A DNA stretch of 64,000 nucleotides from Cristatella mucedo (GCA_009760855.2 WPIO01000022.1:2361001-2425000); one strand, 5' to 3'. Shown: positions 9,676-21,690, counted from the stretch's first letter. Program-made: numbers and translations. The notes: generated from the sequence alone by a model not told the origin.

Positions 9676-12240
9676 TCAATGTGGCTGTTTAAATGACCGA
9701 GAACGAGACGCCGTGCCGCGCGACCCTCTCAGCTCGATTGATGTCGCCAGGCTACGGATGAAGCAACCGCAAGTAGTCTGCAAGGGACGTCATTGCGACG
9801 CTTTGCTGAGCCCGGTTATCAATACATGTCAGCACGTACCGTTTGAACGCCGTCGCTGAGAAATTGACTCGTCGCATCGACCCCTTGTGGGCGTTAATAG
9901 CTTTTCAGCGTTTCTTCTCAACCGCGTTGCGAATGCGAACTGTGCTGAAATTGCGGATTGTGCGTTTGGTTTCAAATCAACGTCAGTATTCATTGTCGTC
10001 ACTTTCCGCCACGGCACGGCGCAGTGCGTCCTCAGGGTGCATTCTCATAGTGAATGATGCCGCAATCGCTACCTTTCCTAATCGCGGCGATCGATCGCTG
10101 TAAGAAAGATTAAGCTCTGATCCACAGTGACGCCACGCATCCCTTTGCGCCAATTTTGTTTGAGCATCGAAAACACCGCCAACTTCACCGCGCAGCGAGT
10201 GCTCAACGCAAGTCTTTCACTCGCGCGGCGCAGAAGCGCAGCGCCGCCTAATGAGACAGGAAACGCGACTGTAAGCGGCGGCGGCGGCGGCGGCGGCCGT
10301 TAGCAGTTAGGCAGCGGACTAGCAGAAGCGTTGGAGAGAGCGCGCGCATGCATTTCCTCGCCTCTACCGCGCGGCAGCTCAGTTGAGCCGCGCCGAGGCT
10401 TGCTAGCTAGCGCGCGAGATAGACGCCCGCCTCTCGCGCGCTCGCCCAGCGGTCGCCCGCGGACGCACGCCGCCTGCGGTCCCCTGTCGTCTGCGCGACG
10501 GCAGGACACGCGGCGGAATGCGTGAGGCGAGCATTGTCCACGCTTCCTCGCCGCGTCCCTTTGCCGTCACGCTCCTCTCCTAGTCGCCGGCGCTGAGCAC
10601 AGGGCGCTCTGTCAGAAGACGGAGGCGGAGACGCAGCCTCCAAAGCTGCAGCTCCGTTTTGGAGGAGGAGCCAACGTGGCGGACTTTTTTTTGCGTGCCG
10701 TCACGTCGATAGCTGGCTCACGCGAGTTGACCCGTAAGCGACGGCTACGAGAAACTTTGCGGCTCGTGAGCGCTAGAGCAGAGCGTGTGGCGCCGCTGTA
10801 TTTGGGAAGCAGCTGCCCTCCAAACGCGGTGCTTCGCTACGTGCGGCTCTTCCATTGCTTTTATTAGCCGTCTCCGGTTCTTGGCTCGGCTTCTCTGCGG
10901 AAGGGTCGGCGGCGGCGGCGGCTCGCATCGAATTCGGCCTTTTTGGCCCCCACAGATGCGCAGATGACGCGGGGTTTCTGACGAGCGCACTAGATTATGT
11001 ATTCTCTTCGTATATATCGCGCTAGAGTGTCCGAAATTTCCGCTTCGGCCCGACCTAACCTGTTGCACACTTTGGTGCTCGCCCAACGTTCGACGCTCAT
11101 GCACTCGGAGAACCCGTCGGTAAACCGTCCGGCAGACGCTGCATTGCATTCCGACGATGGAAACGATGGCAGGCCAATCACGTATTATCATTCCCTTTTT
11201 GCAAGCAGCATCCGCGCTGTTCGCGAGCTCGAAACCGAAACGCGTGCGGCTGTTAGCGTCGCAGGTGGCGTGACGACGTAACGGCCGAAGAGAGTTTCGC
11301 GCGAGCGGCAAGAGCTTTGCGCTACGAACGTGGCGTGCGGCTTCCGCGTCCGGTCAGAACTAGGCCGCAAGCGCAGCGCCCAAGACGGCCCGAGTCTCAG
11401 CCGACGAACAGCGGCGACGCCTGAATCTCGTAGCGCGGATAGTTACTTGCAGGCGCTGCAGCCGACGCACGCAGGTGCGCCGGCTGCAGCAGGATCGCGG
11501 CAGCGACGAAGAGCGCTCGTACCATAGCATAGCAAGTCCGCATGCGTAATGTAGACATGTCTATTTACAGCAGCCGACGGCTATAAGGCTTTAACAGCGG
11601 CCATGGCGTAAGCTGACGGCTCTGTGGTCTACAGCTTAAATCAGTTCCAATGACGGTGCCGAGTCTGGCGTCGTAGCTGCCAGCTTCTCTCAGGGCGCCG
11701 GCTTTTTATACCGCCTCGGCCATAAACTGTCGTGCGATCGCATAGTTGCAAATAACGATTATCCGCCGTAATCCGGCTGGTTTAGTTGGGGCCGCCGTTT
11801 CATTTCCTTCGTTATTCAGGCTCGACAGCGATCTGGCAAAGCCTGACGACGGCCAAGTCTACGACGCTTTAGGGTGACGCAGATTAAAGTGCTGAAGAAC
11901 GGCCGCGTCAGCTCTGGGTAGCTGACTGGCGCTCGCATTTCGGGTCTAAATCGGTCGAACTTATTCCTCGCGTCTACCTGCGTCATAGTCTGTCTCTGAT
12001 CAGGCCTACGGTCTAATCTGCCTGTTATGAGCTCCTCACATATTCCGCATATTCCTGCCAGTAGCTCCACAAAAGCACGAGGAAGAAACGGTCGTTACGC
12101 CTCAGAGTCGCCTGTGGCATTGAAATTAAGGGGCTTTCGGGGTTAAATCCCGCGTTGCAGCGAGGAAGGTGAGTGAGCAGACGAGATAAATTTTAGTCAA
12201 AGAAATAGATTGCAATCAAGTAGCTGTGAAGACTAAAAAT
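9676..12240. other. GC-rich stretch; no supported gene
   Basis: CpG-rich, densest at 10250-11530, with a short GGC-triplet run near 10276. No domain, signal peptide or splice-consistent exon could be supported. The palindrome AGACATGTCT occurs at about 11554. Confidence 0.5.
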
Positions 12241-12242
12241 TT

Positions 12243-12362
12243 AAAAAAATGTAATTAATTTGTATAGCGCTCTTAAGAGAACTTAATCTTTATTCAGGCG
12301 CTTCACATATGCCACGGGGCTCGAGCCTACGACCTCGGCCGCCAACCCAGCTTGGCAGCACT
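12243..12362 (-). mobile_element. SINE-2 copy, minus strand
   Basis: On the minus strand it has box-B-like GGCTCGAGCCC followed by the LINE-A-like tail (AAGCGCCTGAATAAAGATTA, TTCTCTTAAGAGCGCTATAC, AAATTA). The 5' part is truncated. Confidence 0.82.
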
Positions 12363-14180
12363 TACAAAGTTGCTCCACAAATCGGCATTCGGATAGATTA
12401 AATCTTAGCACAAACTCGTAGCACTCTCCTCGTTTTTTAGAAAAACGTGTTGCTGTCACGTGTCTTCGCCCTGGTCGGCGGTGGCTGCGGTAGATGAACA
12501 TCCTGCCGGGTAGCCTCAGACGTATAAAGGAGGACGCCAAGAAGGGAGCCAGACTTGAATCTTTCCTGTTGGATCTTTTCAATCGTAGGAAGGTGAAGGG
12601 GCATGCCTACTCTTTAATGCCTGCCCGAGGGGCCCACGGCTGACCGCCCCCCCCCCGGTGGCATTCTTCTCACACGCGCGCGGCATTCCGCAGGCGACGC
12701 GGTCTTCGTCACTCGCGCCAGCGCCCGACCCCGTCGCTTTCAGATGACCCAACGAAATCGCCGCCATGCCGCAGGTGAAAAAACCAAACATCCGAATCCA
12801 AGATGGCTGCGGCGCCTACAGCGGCGCACGGCATGGACCGCCAGTCGGCGCTGCTTAACGCTCTCTTATATCGCGTCGTCGCTTTTTGCTGCCTGCACGC
12901 TGGCACGCACCTGGCGGCAATTTTCTAACGACGAATAGTTGAAACAAATAATAACTGCTACACAAAACGCTTCCGCTAGGTTATCTAGCTGCCATGTACA
13001 TTCGGGGGCAGGGTTTTTAGTACGAGAGCCTTCGATTGAACAGTATCGCCCGACTACACCGTGCAAAGGTCATTCGATGCTTGTTTCAAGCACACAAGCC
13101 GACTTCTACGAGGATAAGACTGTACCATGGAGAGAGTTGAATATAAATAATTTTCACCCCGGTAATGGCGGTGACATTGAGGCCTTTCGGAGGGATGAGT
13201 ACGGCACGCGGCAGCCATGACCCTAGAGGCTGTGCCGTCGCAGCAGAGCGGAAGCCTTCTCGCTCGAAACTTTGATTGCTGCAAACGGCCTCGCCCTGAC
13301 TGCATTGAGACGCAGCGCCGAGACTTACAAGACTTAGTAGCGTCCGACGAGAGCCGCCATTGTCAGCACTCCGAACTCCCTAGGAGAACGGTCTCAGCTC
13401 GTCACGAGACGAAGCGTGCGTTTCCAGGGCTCAAGCGAGCAGTGCTTTTTTTTAATCCTTCCGAGCAGGAAGCGGCGCATGCGCACAAGGTCAAGGCTTC
13501 AGGGATCGGGGAAAGCGAGTCGAAGGACAAGAAACATGAGAATCTCTCTGCATTCACCGCATTCATTTTCCGCTCTGCTGTCAATGAGGTCCAACTGCAG
13601 TGAGGTCTTCTGAGAGCTTGCTTCTGCGCGTAGGCGCGAAACTACTCACGATGCAGAAGTGACTTCCCGCCATACCTGAGCTTTCGCCTCCCTTATTTCG
13701 CAATAGACGCCGTCGTCGGCGCCAGCGGAGCACGTATACTCCTAGGAGGACCTTGGCCTTGAGCTGGAAGGGTCACGCGCTCCAGCCAGCTACCGAGTGG
13801 GCTCATTCAGCTGCTGCGTCCTACTCCACAGCTCCACAAGACGGCGAGCGGCGAGCTCAGGGGTTTCCCTCGCCGGTCGATCGTCGATCTCGGTACTACA
13901 CGACCGAGGAGCCCCGCTCGTCCTTCACCTTGCCTCGAAGGAGCTCGTCTGCTACCCGCATCTGCGTTTGCTTGGAGTCGTGTTGTCATTTTCTGCGGCG
14001 GCGCTGCGCGCTAGCTCGCCGGGCCGTGCGTCGAATTGCGACCGCAGAGTCGCACCGCACGCCCAGAATGGCGGCTTTTCGCAATTCTGCGCTTTCAACA
14101 GGCCTTCACTTACCGCACGAAACATCACCTTTACCGCTCAACTTTACCGCACGATAAAAGGTGCACAGATATTTTCTGGA
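12363..14180. other. GC-rich stretch; no supported gene
   Basis: CpG-rich at 12600-12850 and 13700-14150. A minus-strand ORF starting MAAISLGHLKATGSG near 12766 has a reasonable start context but no recognisable domain. I do not call it. Confidence 0.45.
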
Positions 14181-14184
14181 CTAG

Positions 14185-14290
14185 GATTGATAGAGCTATA
14201 GCAAATGTAAAGTGTCCAGAAGAGATTGAGATTGAGTTCTCTGAGGGCGCTTCATTAAGTGTATTACTATTATTATTATTATTATTAGAT
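14185..14290 (+). mobile_element. LINE-A terminal tail, plus strand
   Basis: Only the last 100 bases or so survive: GCAAATGTAAAGTGTCCAGA, an expanded AGATTGAGATTGAG hairpin loop, TTCTCTGAGGGCGC and an (ATT)n tail. Confidence 0.85.
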
Positions 14291-14444
14291 ATTGTGTGCG
14301 TCACTAGCCCTCGGTTACCGATTCGATTGCAGCGAGTTGCAAAGCGACTGGATAGATACCAACTTCTCTCAGAGCACTGCGCTAGCAATCTATTATTATT
14401 TTCATAAACAAATAGGAAAAGCCGAACAAATATAAGCTGCAAGT

Positions 14445-14515
14445 GCGGTGGTGGCGGTAGCCGTAAAGGCTACTCTTCTTTCGCTGCACAAAAGAGGCTC
14501 TTTTAAATCAGCGAT
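14445..14515 (+). mobile_element. SINE-1 3' fragment, plus strand
   Basis: Matches the 3' third of SINE-1: GTAGCCGTAAAGGCTACTCT, CGCTGCACAAAAGAGGCT and TTTAAATCAGC. Confidence 0.75.
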
Positions 14516-14544
14516 AGATGGCGCTAGATGGCCAAAGTAAAGTA

Positions 14545-14712
14545 GACGTTAGCTGACCAAATTGCCTCATTATTTTATGCGGCGGCAGGAGAGCCTTAGC
14601 GGCTATCCCCCGCCGCCGCCGCTTGCTGTAGGCGATAGAGGATTTCCTGCTGCAGGACTCGAACCGGCGACCTCGGTCGTCAAGTGAGAGCACTTTATTT
14701 CCCCACCCACCC
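14545..14712 (-). mobile_element. SINE-1 copy, minus strand
   Basis: Minus-strand tRNA-like head with GGTTCGAGTCCTGCAG (box B), then the GATAGCCGCTAAGGCTCTCC body. It faces the fragment at 14445-14515, so the two form an inverted pair. Confidence 0.78.
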
Positions 14713-15054
14713 ACCCCCCTGGGACATTGGACATCGCTGCCTTGTACGAAAATGTGTGAGCATTTTTGTTTGAGCATTATTCTCTATTAGACACTGGATG
14801 TGAGAGCCTAGTTCCGGTGGGAAGGCAGGATGCTGGAGGCGCGGCGGGAGGCTTGATTCACAAATTAAATGAAACTGGCGTACCGCTAGCTATCTATAGT
14901 AACTCGGCAGGGAGTCGCCTATCGTGGCCGGACGTCACTGCTTTGTTTTTGTCACGGGTCTATCCCACCAACGCGCCAAACTTCGATACATTTCCTGATG
15001 CTGAAGGTGCCGTTGGAACAGGGCAGACTGCTGCCAGGAGACGGACCCTGCCAT

Positions 15055-15303
15055 GCTTTCTTCATTCTGACACTATCTCCCACCATCTTCTGCTATCTAC
15101 CACTATCTCCCTCTATCTCCTGCTATCTTCCATTATCTGCCACTATCTACCACTATCTACCACTGTCTCCCACTATCTCCTGCTATCTGCCACTATCTGC
15201 CACTATCTACCACTATCTACCACTGTCTACCACTATCTGCCACTATCTACCACTATCTCGCACTATCTCTTGCTATCTGCCACTATCTCGCACTATCTCT
15301 TCC
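15055..15303. repeat. tandem array with 10-bp unit
   Basis: About 25 copies of a 10-bp unit of the form CACTATCTRC, with CCTGCTATCTGC variants forming a higher-order pattern. Overlapping ORFs in two frames are by-products of the array. Confidence 0.93.
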
Positions 15304-15604
15304 TTCATTTGTCCAGGTGAAACTCCTCATCGATAGTCGCACGAAATCTTGCTTTCAACTGAAATGGTGCTTCATAGCGTGGCTGTATACAGCAGACTAA
15401 ATGAGCTGGCTGTGAGCCTCACCGGCTCCGCTGTAGTAACTAGGTGGAACTTCGGGTTGTAAGGGAAAAAAGAAATTTCGCCGGCGCCCGAGTGACTGCC
15501 TCAACGCCTGGCACTACTTTAGTGGCACACTGACTGTAAATGGGAACGGTCGGAGAGCTGGGTTAAACTCCAAGGGACTGTAGAAGCAACTTCACCCCAG
15601 AAGA

Positions 15605-16035
15605 CAGATGGGGAGAGAAGGAGAGAGAAAGAGACAGACAGAGAGACAGAAAGAGACGGAGACAGGAGAGAGACAGAGACAGGAGAGAGACAGAGAGAGA
15701 GACAGACACAGACACAGACGCAGACGCATACACAGACACAGAGACATCGACAGAGACAGACACAGAGACAGTGACAGACACATCGACAGAGACAGAGATA
15801 GAGACCAAGACAGAGAGACAGAGACAAAGACAAAGACGGAGGCAGAGACAGACAGAGAGACAGAGAGACAGAGAGACAGACAGAGAGACAGAGAGACAGA
15901 GAGACAGAGAGACAGAGAGACAGAGAGACAGAGAGACAGAGAGACAGAGAGACAGAGAGACAGAGAGACAGAGAGGCAGAGAGACAGAGAGACAAAGACA
16001 GAGAGACAAAGAGACGGAGAGGCAGCGAAACTTCC
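15605..16035. repeat. polypurine GACAGAGA tandem tract
   Basis: A 430-bp near-pure purine strand (plus strand purine) built of GACAGAGA/GAGACA units, cleanest at 15855-15990. The long Ser-Leu-Cys ORFs on the minus strand come from the repeat. Confidence 0.95.
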
Positions 16036-17270
16036 TAGCGGGCCTTTCGTAAATGTGTGACGATCTATCAAGTTGCCTATTTTGAGAAAGGCTGTCTCAG
16101 TTTCGTTGACAAGATACATTTGCATTGTATTTCTATTAATACCATAAAAACTGCCGGGACGCGAGCCGCAGGGTCTACACTTTACCGGGTCTGAAACAAA
16201 ACTAAACTAATCAGGCGTGCCATTGTTTCAGCTACAGGCTAGCGCGACCTTGTGGCCGGCGAAACAATAAATAGACCGGCGCTCCCCGAGAGAGCGTGAG
16301 TGCACGGCCGCAGCAGCGTCGATGCAGGCCGCGCGTGCCCGCTGAGCAATAACCTAGCACGGGACCTCAGCCGCGCTCCATCCGTGCGATAACAAATAAA
16401 TATTCAGAGGCGTAACCATTTCGCCCGGAATCGCCCTTCGCCCTCGGTCAGACGGACGACGAGACATTGCTGCGGCATTCTGTAGCGTTGTCAGCAAGAA
16501 CGTCGCCCCGGGGCTGCTAGCGCGCATCCAGGAGACCGCTGCCGGCCAGAGACCCGGCGCTCCGGTAGGTGGCGCCATCGGCCGCTTCTTTCTTTGCGAA
16601 CTTCCGTGCTAGTCGCACTTCCGCCTCTTAGGATCTATAAGATGGGTAGACAACGGTGAGAGCGCTTACTTACTGCGGCGCACCGCGCTGCTGCGGATGG
16701 CAGCCAATGGCGGCGACCCGCGGTTAAGGATATGTAGATCGCTAGGCGCTATCGGATTGCAGGATCGGGACAGCGAACAAAAAGCGCAAAGGCCGCAAAA
16801 TATGCTTCCACGTAATAAAAGCAGGAAGAGCGCAGAGCAGGATGCTTCAACGAATTTCTTTTTTCAAAAAGTGCAGTGCTCCCAAGCTGCCGAGAGATAA
16901 CCAAAGGATCGGAGTTGCTGTTTTTTGCTGCTCGCGGGCTCCACTAAGCTGTCTTGTTGGAAAGTGACGCGAAGGTAGTGCGCCACTCGCCGCCGCTTAC
17001 TCGGCTAACGCTTTGCGACTCGCCCGGAGGCAAATGCCTCGTGACCTCACGGCCGAGCGGAACTCTTACGTCACTGTCCTTTCTACACGTGGCCTGTTAA
17101 AGGGCTAGGTTAAACTAGCCGGAAGTACTGATACAATCCTTTCCAGGGCCGCGGGGGGCCGGGACAGATAGCAGCATTTAGGAAGTGCCGCTAGCAGGGG
17201 GGTGTGGTTTTGCCATCCCTGCTTCAATTCTCACGCGAGTGGCGCGCGCGACCAGTGCTAGCGTCGAGTT
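16036..17270. other. no supported gene
   Basis: Moderately GC-rich unique sequence. The short ORFs near 16354 and 16697 have no recognisable features. Confidence 0.45.
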
Positions 17271-17274
17271 GACT

Positions 17275-17400
17275 TGCGAAAGATTCTACTGACAGCAGCC
17301 AGCCGGAATCGAACCGGAGACCGCCGGCTGGAATCAGCCGCAATCCAAATCTGGAATCCGACTGGAGTCAGCCGCAAGCACTGCGCCAGGCTACGGGGAC
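17275..17400 (-). mobile_element. tRNA-like/SINE unit, minus strand
   Basis: On the minus strand it has TGGCGCAGTGCTTGCGGC (box A-like), two TCCAGNCGGATTCCAG-like blocks, and CCGGTTCGATTCCGGCTGG (box B in a good T-arm context). The box A-B spacing is longer than in a normal tRNA because of an internal repeat. A tRNA-derived SINE or tRNA pseudogene is more likely than a working tRNA. Confidence 0.55.
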
Positions 17401-17864
17401 AGCAGCCGTGTCGCCGCCGATTACCCGGAGGTTACCCGCGAGATGACCCGCGAGGATCGACCGGCGCGGAGAAGGAGCCGGAGGAGAACCTCGCCAGGCG
17501 ATCGCCTGCGTCGCGAGCGACGCGCTCTTTTTTATGACGAAAAATCACCCGGTCCACGAATTCTTGGTTCGATCCCCTTGGACGACGCGCTATTGTTTGC
17601 GCCAATTGTATCCGGAAATCTGCATCGAGCGGCCGTCCACTTGAGGAACGTCGCGGCGGGCAAGGCAGCCGAAGCCAGGTGCTCTCGCGACATCCTCAAA
17701 TGTCTCCAGAGAAAGCGAAGCCCGTTGCCAGGCAAAACAGCTCCGATTTCGCAAGTCTTCGAGGCACCGCTCGCCACTTTGATGCGCGAGCTACGACCGC
17801 CATTGCTGTATGACGAAACAATAGTGAGGAGAGAGAGAGAGGATACACCCAACTGCTCCTGGGC

Positions 17865-18012
17865 CTTACCTCAGTGCTGGGCGCTCGCTCTTCGCCGCTC
17901 AGACTATGGGTTCGAATCCTGCAGCAAGCAATTCGTATTCCCCTCTGGTTTTGGAGCTGGTAGCCTCTAATGTCTCTTTGCCGCTATTAAATTAGGCTGC
18001 TTAATCGGCCGG
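17865..18012 (+). mobile_element. SINE-1 copy, plus strand
   Basis: Has box B GGGTTCGAATCCTGCAGCA, a diverged body, and the 3' end AGGCTGCTTAATCGGCC typical of SINE-1. Confidence 0.7.
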
Positions 18013-18084
18013 CACCATTTTATTTTACTTTTCCTGTACTTCCGAAAGTCGCCAACTCGGTTTTCTTTATTTCTTAAAAATATA

Positions 18085-18236
18085 AAATAGAATTCCTTTG
18101 TATAGCGTCCTAAGAGAATGTAACCTCTATTCAGGCGCCTTACACATGCCACGGGGCTCGAGCCCACGACCTCGGCCAGACCTAAGCCGGGCGAGCAGTT
18201 TAACCAGTGGGCCAAACCCGCTCGGCAATGTCGTAT
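18085..18236 (-). mobile_element. SINE-2 copy, minus strand, near full length
   Basis: On the minus strand it starts GCCGAGCGGGTTTGGCCCAC (box A region). It continues with GTCGTGGGCTCGAGCCCC (box B) and the LINE-A-like tail AAGGCGCCTGAATAGAGG, TTCTCTTAGGACGCTATACA. This is one of the best copies for defining the family. Confidence 0.88.
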
Positions 18237-18376
18237 TCTTCGTTGCATCAAACTATGCCTATGACTCGGCTGCTCGCTCGCCAGAACCGCGCTAGAAAAA
18301 TCAGACGCAGTTTTTTTGGTGTCCAAGAAACTCTAGAAAGTCTGTAAGCGTGCCGCTCTGCTGCACGTACAGAGTA

Positions 18377-18512
18377 TGCTGAGCTGGTTGTGTCCGGATG
18401 CTAAGGTGCTCTCGCCCCGGGGACCAAGGTCGTGCCCCGAGGCATTTGTGAAGCGCCTGAACCGAGATTGTGTTCTCTTAGGGTGCTATACGAATGAGTT
18501 ATTATTATTTAG
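18377..18512 (+). mobile_element. SINE-2 copy, plus strand
   Basis: tRNA-like head (GAGCTGGTTGTGTCCGGATG), diverged box B, then GAAGCGCCTGAACCGAGATT and TTCTCTTAGGGTGCTATACG, with a (TTA)n tail. The tail aligns base for base with the LINE-A end. Confidence 0.88.
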
Positions 18513-19500
18513 ATATTTATTTATTATGAGCAGGGAACGGGAGGAGGGCCCCCTCCCGCCCCCCCCCCCCGCACCCGCCTCGAACCTTCGCTCGTGCGCG
18601 CTCAGGAGAGACGACTGCAGGCGCGCGCGCCCACTGACCTCCAGCAGGCCTCGCTCTGATGCCTCGTCGTTGCTGCCTCGACGAGCCGTCGACTCTTCAA
18701 CCGCCGCCGCCGGCAGCAGCAGCCGCTGGCTCACGTCGCGCTTGGCCATCGTTCCGCGGCAAGCTGGAGCAAATGGATAAATCCTGAAGAACAGAGAGAA
18801 AGAAGCGAGCCAAGAATTAGAAGGCGTTTGACGGAGCGGCGGTGGCGGCGGCGGCCGCCTCGACCTCGCCGTAGCGGCTCCGGCTCCGCTTGCGTCTGCC
18901 TCGACCTCGCCGAAAGCGCCGGGCAATGCAAGCGGCAGACCAATCTGGGCCATCGGCGACCAGCCCACCCACCCGCCCGCCCGCCCGCCCGGTCCCAGCG
19001 CGCGTCCTCGAGAGACCGCCCATTTGTAAATAGTCGTATTAGGACAACGGAGGCAGCCTCGTGGAGCCGAGGCTGCGGCAGGATGCCGGGGCCGTCCGTT
19101 CGTTACGCTATCTTGGGTATCCAAACAATGTATGAGGAGGTGATCACAATGCCGGGCGGAAGCGGAGGTTTATAGAGCGGAACTGCGGAAGCGTTATTAG
19201 CTTCCGAACAAGTGGCGATTGTTTTGCTATCTCGATTTTTCCATAGATAAATTAAAGCTTGAAAAGAGCGCCTTTTCCGCGGCTCTATCGGCCACCAGGC
19301 GCCGGGCGTCCGCGCCTGCGCGATGCGGGGTGGGAAATTGGCTCTGGCACGTTGGTCTGCACTTGGAGCCGGCGAAAAGCGAGGGAGTTGCTTGCGACCA
19401 AAGTAAAATTCAAGCTACGTGCGCAAAAAGAAATCAGCATTTAAAAATTGTCGGCCAAACTCGATTCACCTCTCTGCAGGATGCGCGAGAACCTATAAGC
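18513..19500. other. CpG-rich stretch; no confirmed gene
   Basis: Contains a C run (18560-18570) and a CCCG-type repeat (18962-18990). A minus-strand ORF starting MAKRDVSQRLLLPAAA near 18748 runs into a GAG|GTCAGT donor-like site. It could be a first exon, but nothing identifies it. Confidence 0.4.
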
Positions 19501-19504
19501 TTAG

Positions 19505-19667
19505 AGGAGCCGAGGAGGAGGAGCAGGAGGCGGAAGGAGGAGGAGGGGAGGAGGGGGAAGAGGAGGGGGAGGAGGGGGAAGAGGAGGAGGAGGAGGAGGA
19601 GGAGGAGGAGGGGGAAGAGGAGGAGGGGGAAAAGGAGGAGAAGGAGGAGGGGGAGGAGAGCAAGAGG
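19505..19667. repeat. (GGA)n polypurine tract
   Basis: A 160-bp G/A-only strand of GGA and GGGGA units. The Glu-rich, Arg-rich and Leu-rich ORFs crossing it are repeat by-products. Confidence 0.95.
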
Positions 19668-19977
19668 ATTTGCTATCCCCCTACGACTGCCCGAAATTTC
19701 TAATGTTGCCGCATTTGGACCGCACGTGTCTTGGCGCCACTGGCGGCATACTCGGCGGCGAGCGGTCGCGCGAGCGCGCACGTGGGCTGGAGGTTGGAGA
19801 GTCGTGTGGAGACGAGATGCGACGATGATATGAAGAGACAACGAGATATGAAGCAAGATGCAACGGCAGCAAATCGCTGTCGGCTAAAACATTGCCCAAC
19901 GACTGATGCTCAGAAGATCTCCGCAGCCTAGAAACGCTGAGTAAAGACACTAAAAACGACAACATTAAAAATAAGGA

Positions 19978-20140
19978 TAATAATAATAGTTTGCCTTTAT
20001 AGCGCCCAAAGAAGAACTCAATTTCTACCAGGGGGCTTTACAGATCACTGCAAGAGAATTAACAACCAACGATTAGTCACATGCACAGTATCAAACGTGC
20101 AAAACAGACAATTGTTATACTTAAGCCAGCTTAATAATAA
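19978..20140 (-). mobile_element. LINE 3' tail, minus strand, variant subfamily
   Basis: On the minus strand: AAGCCCCCTGGTAGAAATTG, TTCTTCTTTGGGCGCTATAA and (ATT). This is the LINE-A hairpin plan with a diverged loop. It abuts another minus-strand LINE end at 20141. Confidence 0.7.
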
Positions 20141-20620
20141 TAATACATTAGACATACCGCCCTCAGAGAATTCGTTCTCTCTCTAGGCACTTTAGCGTTT
20201 GCTGCAGCAGGAAGTGGTGCCACGATTAATAACTCACCTCTGGCACTCTTAGCGTGCACAGAATCATCTACAGGTAAGCACGCTAACAGCACACTGTAAA
20301 CAAGACAAGCTCACTAGGGCGAGATGAAAGCTGATCGGAACATGTGCGTCTTTGGCTGCGACTTGATTAGTGCAAGGTCATTGAAGGTAATGACTCTAAA
20401 CAGAAGTGAGTGCCGGACTTTCGGTGCAGACGAGCTGCAGCCTCCTCGATCGCCAAAAGATTTCAATTTAGTGGGAGAGATCACGAGATAACTAGACGCT
20501 GAGTAGCAGGCGGCGCGAGAAAAAACAGGTAGAGAGAAGAGGTCTGATCGGTGAAGGCTAGTGAAAGCGACCGGAAAAGCGGCCACTCTTCCGCGACCCC
20601 GCCCGCAGCCGCAGCCGCGC
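20141..20620 (-). mobile_element. LINE-A-like 3' end, minus strand
   Basis: Encodes a degenerate LKSFGDRGGCSSSAPKVRHS and TFNDLALIKSQPKTHMFRSA, followed by a terminal hairpin and (ATT)n. It is clearly the same protein end as LINE-A but more diverged. Confidence 0.82.
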
Positions 20621-20656
20621 AAACCTGAAGCGAGGCCGGCGCATTGCGCTACTTAC

Positions 20657-20829
20657 CGACAATTCAGATTTATCCTCAGATACTCTCTCGTGATGTTTCG
20701 CAGACGCCGCAAACCTTTATGCGCCGCTGGCGACGACTTTGAGGGCTCGCAAAGGACAGCAGCGATCAATAGCAGAACGACTGCCGCGACCGAGAAGCAG
20801 GCCGTCGTCGCGCGACCACCAGCGTTCAT
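20657..20829 (-). CDS. candidate first coding exon of an unidentified secreted or membrane protein
   Basis: The product is not recognised. From the ATG at 20829 the exon encodes 57 residues plus 2 nt and ends at a consensus donor, TGTCG|GTAAGT. The N terminus is a textbook signal peptide: a short n-region (MNAGGRATTACF), a hydrophobic core (SVAAVVLLLIAAVLC), then a soluble basic stretch containing SPAAHKGLRRLRNITREYLR with one N-glycosylation sequon (NIT). The flank upstream of the ATG (20830-21690) is strongly CpG-rich, as expected for a promoter. No downstream exon could be identified between here and 18.5 kb, where LINE copies fill much of the space, so the gene may be long or may be broken. 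The signal peptide, the donor and the CpG flank all support a real gene. Chance is the alternative, since ORFs are common in GC-rich DNA. Confidence 0.5.
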
Positions 20830-21690
20830 GTCGTCGGCTGCCGATGACTTTCCGATGACCGCCGACTTGAGACCGCTCCGATGGCAACAGCGCGCGACGA
20901 TTGGGATCCGTCGTCCACAGCGTCGCGCTCTCGTCCGAATGCCGCCACCGCCGCGGGCCGCGCTCGCTTTATACTGCTCGCGACGCGACGCGCGCACGCC
21001 ATTGGACGTCGTCGTCCGCGGACCCTGCCGAGGCGCGCCGAAGCGCAGCCTCCTCTGACCGAGCTCAGCGCGAGGCGCGGAGGCGCGACGGCGGTGACTG
21101 TGGCGACGGCGGCGACGTCTGCGACGACGCATCGAACGAAGAAGACTGGCGGAGCGCGCGAGGCGTCGCCGCCGCCGCCGCCGCGGCGGCGGCGGTCCGA
21201 AGCTGCGAGAAACGTCGCCCGACGACGTCGCACGGGCGGCGGAGACGCGCGCGCTCAAGCGCCGCTCAAGCATATCCGAACCGCGCGGTGCGCTGGACGG
21301 GCACTTTTACCGGTCCCGCCCCGCAGCGTAGCGAAGGCCGGTGCGCCGGGCAGCGAACGCACGTTCGCAGTAGCGGGTGGGAAAAGGAAACCCGCGGCGG
21401 AAAAAAGGGCCACTGCGCAGCAGCGTAGCGTCCGCCCGAATGTCGTAGTCGTACAGCCGGCCACCTCAATTATTTTGCGTAGATGTTTCGCGACCTCTGG
21501 TGCTATGCGCTCCCGAGTTCTTCCGCAGCGCCGTCTGCGCTGCGACTTTCCTCGGGGTTCGTAGCGGTGCGCTGAGCGCACGGCTATCGCACAGCGCCTC
21601 CTCGCCAGCCGGAGCACCTTGGGGGAGAGCGATGGCGGCTACTTGCACGCCGAGAGAGCTCCGGCCCGGCCCGCCGCTCGTGCGCCGGAG
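20830..21690. promoter_or_regulatory. CpG-rich flank upstream of the 20829 exon
   Basis: Extremely CpG-dense with many overlapping chance ORFs. It is positioned as a promoter for the minus-strand first exon, and a divergent plus-strand transcript is possible. No specific motif is assigned. Confidence 0.45.

Noticed and set aside
15519..16125. Long Ser-Leu-Cys-rich ORFs on minus and Arg-Glu-Thr-rich ORFs on plus
   Set aside because: Generated entirely by the GACAGAGA tandem tract. No non-repeat sequence of protein character.
17275..17400. Possible functional tRNA gene
   Set aside because: Good box B, but the A-B spacing is stretched by an internal repeat and a cloverleaf with a normal anticodon arm could not be formed. 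Kept as a SINE/tRNA-like unit.
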